NCBI RefSeq assembly: GCF_016464305.1
Contig: NZ_JAEIOJ010000001.1
Location: 186,001-250,000 of the forward strand
From: Umezawaea beigongshangensis
GTDB lineage: Bacteria; Actinomycetota; Actinomycetes; Mycobacteriales; Pseudonocardiaceae
DNA length: 64,000 bases
Reading direction: 5' to 3'
The notes under the pieces are model-generated. The model was not told the DNA's origin. It did not search any database and was given only the letters and a program-made list of their open reading frames with translations. The position numbers were made by a program, and so were the translations under genes. Below, one piece after another: positions 60,238-64,000 of this stretch; within the stretch, counting starts at the first letter, position 1, and the number at the start of each line of letters is the position of its first letter.

Positions 60238-61590
60238 TCAGGACAGGAACGGCGGCGGGGTGCGGGGATCGTTCTCGGGCTCCCAGCGACCGTCGACCTG
60301 GACGTAGTTCCACCGGGGCCCGTCCAGCACGAGGCTGCGCAGCGCCGCGACCAGCCGGTCCACGTGCTCGACCGTGCTGCCCAGGCCGAGGCTCGCCCGC
60401 AGCGCCCGCTGCTCGTGGCCGCCGACGCGGTCCAGCAGCCTGCCCACGGCCACGTGCGCGCAGAACGCGCCGTCGCGCAGGCCGATGCCGTGCTCGGCGG
60501 ACAGCGCCGCGGCGAGGTACCCGGCGTCGTGACCGCCGACGGTGAAGCTGACGACGCCCACCCGGTCGCGGTCGCCGTCGAAGAGGGTCAGCTCCCGCAG
60601 TCCCGGCACGGTCGCGAGTCCGGAGCGCAGCCGCTCCAGCAGCACGCGCTCGTGCTCGACGGTCTGCTCCCAGTGCCGCGACAGCACGTCGCAGGCCACG
60701 GCGAGCGCGTGCACGCCCACGACGTTCGGCGACCCCGCCTCGTGCCGCTCCGGCACGGCGGACCAGGAGACGCCGAGGTGGTCGCCGTGATCGGTGACCC
60801 TGCGGGTCGCGCCGCCGCCGGCCAGGTAGGGCTCGGCGGCCTGCAACCAGTCCGACCGCCCGACGAGCACACCGGACCCGAACGGGGCGTAGATCTTGTG
60901 GCCCGACAGCACCGTGTAGTCGACGTCCAGCTCCCGCACGTCGACCGGACGGTGCGGCGCGAGCTGAGCGGCGTCCAGCACGACGCGGGCACCGTGGGCG
61001 CGGGCGACCCGCGCCAGCTCCGCGACCGGCCACAGCTCACCGGTCACGTTGGACGCGCCGGTGAGCACGACCAGGCGCGGGCCCTCCGGACAGCGGCCCA
61101 GCGCCTCGGCCAGCGCGGGCGCGGCGGCGTCGGCCGAGCGGGGCGCCGCGATCCGCTGCACGTTCGGGCCGCGCCACGGCAGCAGGGCGGCGTGGTGCTC
61201 GGTGTCGAACAGCACGACGGCCGCGTGCCGGGGCAGGCTGCGGGCCAGCAGGTTCAGCGCGTCGGTGGTGTTGCGGGTGAACACCACCGCGTCGCCGTCC
61301 CGCGCGTTCAGGAAGCGCCGCACCGAGGCCCGCGCCTGCTCGTGGACGCGGGTGGAGACCTTCGAGGCGAACCCCGCGCCGCGGTGCACGCTGGCGTACC
61401 AGGGCAGCAGCTCGTCCACGGCGTCGCGGACCTGCTCCAGGCACGGCGCGCTGGCCGCGTGGTCGAGGTTGGCGTAGCCGACCCGCTCACCGGTGACCAG
61501 CGGCACCCGCAGGTCGGCCCCGACCACGGCGGGCACGGCGGGCACGGCGGTGCGCGGCTGGGGAACGGGGTGGGAGTGAGCGAGCGTCAT
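60238..61590 (-). CDS. Class V PLP enzyme behind a SAM-IV-like riboswitch
   Basis: A 450-residue class V aminotransferase-fold enzyme. PLP lysine Lys232 in LSGHKIYAPFG; DAAQLAPHRPVDV for the PLP Asp/Gln; Cys377 in LRDGAFCAHVAVG is where cysteine desulfurases carry their Cys, though the context is not SufS-like. An N-terminal extension of about 35 residues (HSHPVPQPRTAVPAVPAV) precedes the fold. GGAGG 8 nt before the ATG. Riboswitch control suggests a role in sulfur or methionine metabolism. Confidence 0.86.
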   Translation of the reverse strand: MTLAHSHPVPQPRTAVPAVPAVVGADLRVPLVTGERVGYANLDHAASAPCLEQVRDAVDELLPWYASVHRGAGFASKVSTRVHEQARASVRRFLNARDGDAVVFTRNTTDALNLLARSLPRHAAVVLFDTEHHAALLPWRGPNVQRIAAPRSADAAAPALAEALGRCPEGPRLVVLTGASNVTGELWPVAELARVARAHGARVVLDAAQLAPHRPVDVRELDVDYTVLSGHKIYAPFGSGVLVGRSDWLQAAEPYLAGGGATRRVTDHGDHLGVSWSAVPERHEAGSPNVVGVHALAVACDVLSRHWEQTVEHERVLLERLRSGLATVPGLRELTLFDGDRDRVGVVSFTVGGHDAGYLAAALSAEHGIGLRDGAFCAHVAVGRLLDRVGGHEQRALRASLGLGSTVEHVDRLVAALRSLVLDGPRWNYVQVDGRWEPENDPRTPPPFLS

Positions 61591-61652
61591 GCCGGTGCCC
61601 TCCGGGACAGGGGCCCGCAGGCCCGCGCTTGCCCGACGCACCTCGCGCCGGA

Positions 61653-61737
61653 CCAGGTCCTCACCGAGGGCACCCCACCGCGGTAGGAGGGTTGCCGGCC
61701 AGCAAGCTCGGGCTTGACGCTGGCACTCATGACCTGG
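61653..61737 (-). promoter_or_regulatory. SAM-IV-like riboswitch
   Basis: On the minus strand CCAGGTC (61737-61731) pairs with GACCTGG (61659-61653) as P1. Between them are TGAGTGCCAGCG and GCTTGCTGGCCGGCAACC, then CCGCGGTGGGGTGCCC, in the order of the actinobacterial SAM-IV family (a SAM-I relative). It ends 62 nt before the ATG of the class V enzyme. Confidence 0.82.
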
Positions 61738-61742
61738 CGACG

Positions 61743-61779
61743 ACGTTAGCGGAAGCGCCAGCCGAGGTCGACCTCGGCT
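61743..61779 (-). promoter_or_regulatory. Riboswitch promoter with a 20-bp palindrome
   Basis: Minus strand: -35 TCGACC (61771-61766), 17 nt, -10 TAACGT (61748-61743), so RNA would start right at the riboswitch. AGCCGAGGTCGACCTCGGCT (61760-61779) is a perfect 20-bp palindrome covering the -35. Confidence 0.6.
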
Positions 61780-61798
61780 CACATCGTGAGACCACCCG

Positions 61799-61880
61799 CA
61801 CGAGTTGAGCGTTCCAGCACCACGAGTGGAGCGTTCCAGCACCACGAGTTGAGCGTTCGAGCACCACGAGTGGAGCGTTC
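61799..61880. repeat. 22-bp tandem repeat, 3.7 copies
   Basis: Units begin at 61799, 61821, 61843 and 61865. The unit is CACGAGTTGAGCGTTCCAGC plus AC, with position 9 alternating T, G, T, G, and one C/G change near the end in the third. It lies between the riboswitch promoter and the antiporter stop. Confidence 0.92.
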
Positions 61881-61902
61881 GCGGTGCTCGGGCCGAGCGC
61901 CG

Positions 61903-63378
61903 CTACCCGTTGACGCCCTTCCAGCGGGCGAAGCGGCCCGCGCGGTCCACGGCCCGGATGCGCTGCTCGGCCGACGCCCTGGCGGCGTCGGTGACGACGA
62001 CCAGGAGCTGGTCGCGCTCCTGGAGCCGGGTGGTGGGCTGCGGGGTGAACGGCACGTCGGCGCGGACCACGAGGCTGACGACCGCGCCGGGCGGCAGGCG
62101 CAGCTCCGACAGGTACACGCCGTGCAGCTGGGACCCGTGCCGGATGCGCACCTGGAGCAGCGCGGCGCCCAGTTCGTCGAGCGGGGCGGCGTCGACCTCC
62201 AGCTCGCGGGGCTCGCTGCTCGCCGTGAGCCCCAGCAGCCGCGCGAGGACCGGCAGCGTCCCGCCCTGCAACAGGGTGAACACCACGACCAGCACGAACA
62301 CCGCGTCCACCAGCCGCTGCGCGCCGGGCACGCCCTGGATGACGGGGATGAGCGCGAACACCACCGGCACCGCGCCGCGCAACCCCGACCAGGACAGGAA
62401 CACCTGCTCGCGCCACGGCACCCGGAACGGCAGCGCGGCGATCAGCACCGACAACGGCCTGGCCACGAGCAGCAGCACCGCACCGGCGACGAGCGCGGGC
62501 ACCACCACGTCGAGCAGTCGGGGCGGCGAGGCGTACAGGCCCAGCAGCACGAACAGTCCGATCTGGGCGAGCCAGCCCAGCCCCTCGGCGAAGGACAGCG
62601 TGTCCGAGCGGTGCGGCAGACGCGCGTTGCCCAGCAGCAGAGCCGCCGTGTAGACGGCGAGGAAGCCGGACGCGTGGGCGAGGTCGCCGACGGTGTAGGC
62701 CAGCACGCACACCGCCACCGACGCCAGCGGGTAGAGGCCGGTCGCCGGCAGCGCCGCGCGCCGCAGTCCCCACGCGCCCAGCCGCCCCAGCGCCACGCCC
62801 ACCACCGCGCCGGCGGCGAGCTCGTAGACCATCAGCAGCGGCGCGGTCCAGGTGACGGGATCGGTGGACGCGAGCAGCACCACGGCGATGTAGACCGGGG
62901 CGTCGTTGATGCCGGACTCCAGCTCCAGCGCACCGGTCAGCCGCTTGTTCACACCGATCGCGCGCAGGACGCTGAACACGGCGGCCGCGTCGGTGGAGGA
63001 CAGCACAGCGCCCCACAGCAGCGCCATCCGCCAGTCCAGGTCCAGCAGGAGGTGCAGCGCGGCGGCGGTGACCGCGACGCTCACCGCGACGGACACTGTG
63101 GACAGTGCGATGCCCAGCCGCAGCACGGGCCGCACGTCGGACCACCGCGTGGTGAGCCCGCCCTCGGTGAGGATCAGCACGAGCGCCACCGTGCCGAGCG
63201 ACCGGGTCAGGTCGGCGTCGTCGAAGTCGATGCCGAGGACGGACTCCCCGAGCAGCACGCCGATGCCGAGGTAGAGCAGCAGCGACGGCAGCCCCAGCCG
63301 GGTCGAGACGCGCACCGCGAACACGGACACCAGCAGCACCACCGCGCCGATCCCGAGAACGGTCGTGACGTCCGCCAT
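61903..63378 (-). CDS. Cation/proton antiporter (CPA1, NhaP2-like) with TrkA-C domain
   Basis: 491 residues: about 12 membrane helices (residues ~5-390), then a cytoplasmic RCK_C/TrkA_C-like domain (~400-480; VRIRHGSQLHGVYLSELRLP, LQERDQLLVVV). SSTDAAAVFSVLR and ELESGINDAP are the transport-site motifs of K+ or Na+/H+ antiporters. GAGGAGG precedes the ATG. Probably pH or K+ homeostasis. Confidence 0.9.
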   Translation of the reverse strand: MADVTTVLGIGAVVLLVSVFAVRVSTRLGLPSLLLYLGIGVLLGESVLGIDFDDADLTRSLGTVALVLILTEGGLTTRWSDVRPVLRLGIALSTVSVAVSVAVTAAALHLLLDLDWRMALLWGAVLSSTDAAAVFSVLRAIGVNKRLTGALELESGINDAPVYIAVVLLASTDPVTWTAPLLMVYELAAGAVVGVALGRLGAWGLRRAALPATGLYPLASVAVCVLAYTVGDLAHASGFLAVYTAALLLGNARLPHRSDTLSFAEGLGWLAQIGLFVLLGLYASPPRLLDVVVPALVAGAVLLLVARPLSVLIAALPFRVPWREQVFLSWSGLRGAVPVVFALIPVIQGVPGAQRLVDAVFVLVVVFTLLQGGTLPVLARLLGLTASSEPRELEVDAAPLDELGAALLQVRIRHGSQLHGVYLSELRLPPGAVVSLVVRADVPFTPQPTTRLQERDQLLVVVTDAARASAEQRIRAVDRAGRFARWKGVNG

Positions 63379-63608
63379 CCGACCTCCTCGCTGAACGCTC
63401 CGCCGCGGTCATTGTCCCCGCCGTGTGCGAAGTGGACCAACCCGCGCCGCGCCGCGAGGGCCGTTCCGTGGGCCTCGTCACCGGAGCACGACCTGCGCGC
63501 GACCGCCGGAGGGGGACTGGGACACTCGTCAACTCCCCGCGCGGGGGTCTTCCCGGCCCCCGCTGGCGAACGGTTCAGGAAGGGGACGAACGAGATGGTG
63601 ACCCACCC

Positions 63609-64000
63609 GTGCGGCCGGTCGTGATCTTGTCGCCACGACCGGACGACGAAACGGCGTTCGCCGCGTTCTACGACCGCGAACGCCTGCTGCTCGCGCGCTT
63701 CGCCGCGCTGATGTCACCGCACGCCGACCACGCCGCCGCCGTGCACGACGCCTTCACCCGCACGTGGCTGCACTGGCCGGACATCGATCCGACGCGGCGC
63801 AGGACGCGGCTCTACGACGAGGTCCGGACCCTGCTCGCCGAGCGGACGCCCACCGGCTCCGCCCTGCCGGAGCGCGACGACGAGGACGAGCCCGCCGAGA
63901 CGCTCGCCGCGCTCAGCGCCCTGCCCGAGGAGCTGCGCGCCGCGCTGGTGCTGCGGACGTGGGACCTCGACGACGCCGCGATCGCCACCCTTCTGGGCTG
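63609..64000 (+). CDS. RNA polymerase ECF-type sigma factor-like protein, N-terminal part
   Basis: 130 codons from GTG 63609, open to the window edge. FAAFYDRERLLLARFAALM resembles sigma region 2 and LSALPEELRAALVLRTWDLD region 4, with a long acidic linker (ERDDEDEPAE). The start is uncertain: the good ribosome site (AGGAAGGGG) serves an ATG at 63595 that opens only a 9-codon frame in another phase. No anti-sigma gene is visible before the edge. Confidence 0.7.
   Translation, partial: MRPVVILSPRPDDETAFAAFYDRERLLLARFAALMSPHADHAAAVHDAFTRTWLHWPDIDPTRRRTRLYDEVRTLLAERTPTGSALPERDDEDEPAETLAALSALPEELRAALVLRTWDLDDAAIATLLG

Noticed and set aside
61799-61880. CRISPR array
   Set aside because: The 22-bp units are directly joined with no spacers, and no cas genes are present.

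Overview
The window is very GC-rich, dense (about 63 genes, many overlapping by 4 nt) and rich in GTG starts and actinobacterial families: four EF-hand loops as in calerythrin-type proteins, the PriA type of HisA, a biotin synthase auxiliary protein, an NrtR regulator and a TIGR02234-like Trp-region membrane protein. From memory, gene content and order follow the Mycobacterium tuberculosis Rv1539-Rv1618 stretch in reverse (lspA, pseudouridine synthase, dnaE1, bioA/D/B, nadABC, his, trp, lgt, pykA, tesB). Repeat type and composition suggest a Pseudonocardiaceae-like filamentous actinomycete (Saccharothrix, Lentzea or Actinosynnema type); the genus is an inference.

Layout: 1-3.8 kb holds the end of a 2Fe-2S protein gene, a TesB thioesterase, pyruvate kinase, a VanZ-like protein and a DUF2461 protein. 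3.8-9.9 kb is gltBD. 10.2-13.3 kb is a cobalamin-riboswitch-controlled btuFCD operon, followed by an EF-hand protein and lgt. 15.1-20.3 kb is the trp cluster (trpE, membrane protein, small ORF, trpC, trpB, trpA, read on the minus strand). 20.4-29.6 kb is the histidine region, split into several transcription units by inserted genes (TetR, an F420/PPOX-type protein, an HTH-Clp_N protein, SoxR) and carrying two small membrane proteins coupled to his genes. 29.8-39.1 kb is an accessory block: secreted M14 carboxypeptidase, class V PLP enzyme, secreted four-cysteine protein, three short same-frame ORFs, a lone peptide-type binding lipoprotein, and a GntR-controlled cluster (DUF2848, MHS transporter, nitrilase-family amidase). 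39.1-43.4 kb is nadABC with divergent nrtR. 43.4-48.9 kb holds a Lon-substrate-domain protein, an MFS transporter, a SAM-methyltransferase-like protein, a DUF2567-like protein and a Tat-exported PhoD. 48.9-52.6 kb is the biotin group (bsaP, bioB, bioD, a redoxin, bioA; no bioF). 52.7-64 kb has a P450 with a large palindromic operator, dnaE, an HTH protein with a beta-rich tail, an RluD-type synthase, lspA, a class V PLP enzyme behind a SAM-IV-like riboswitch, a 22-bp tandem repeat, a cation/proton antiporter and the start of a sigma-factor-like gene.

The regulatory DNA stands out. At least fifteen genes have a TANNNT hexamer 6-8 nt before the start codon and no Shine-Dalgarno sequence, which suggests leaderless mRNAs. 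Several promoters carry near-perfect palindromes over or between their -35 and -10 elements. Two riboswitches (cobalamin, SAM-IV-like) can be read from sequence. I saw no rRNA, tRNA, CRISPR array, insertion sequence or phage gene.
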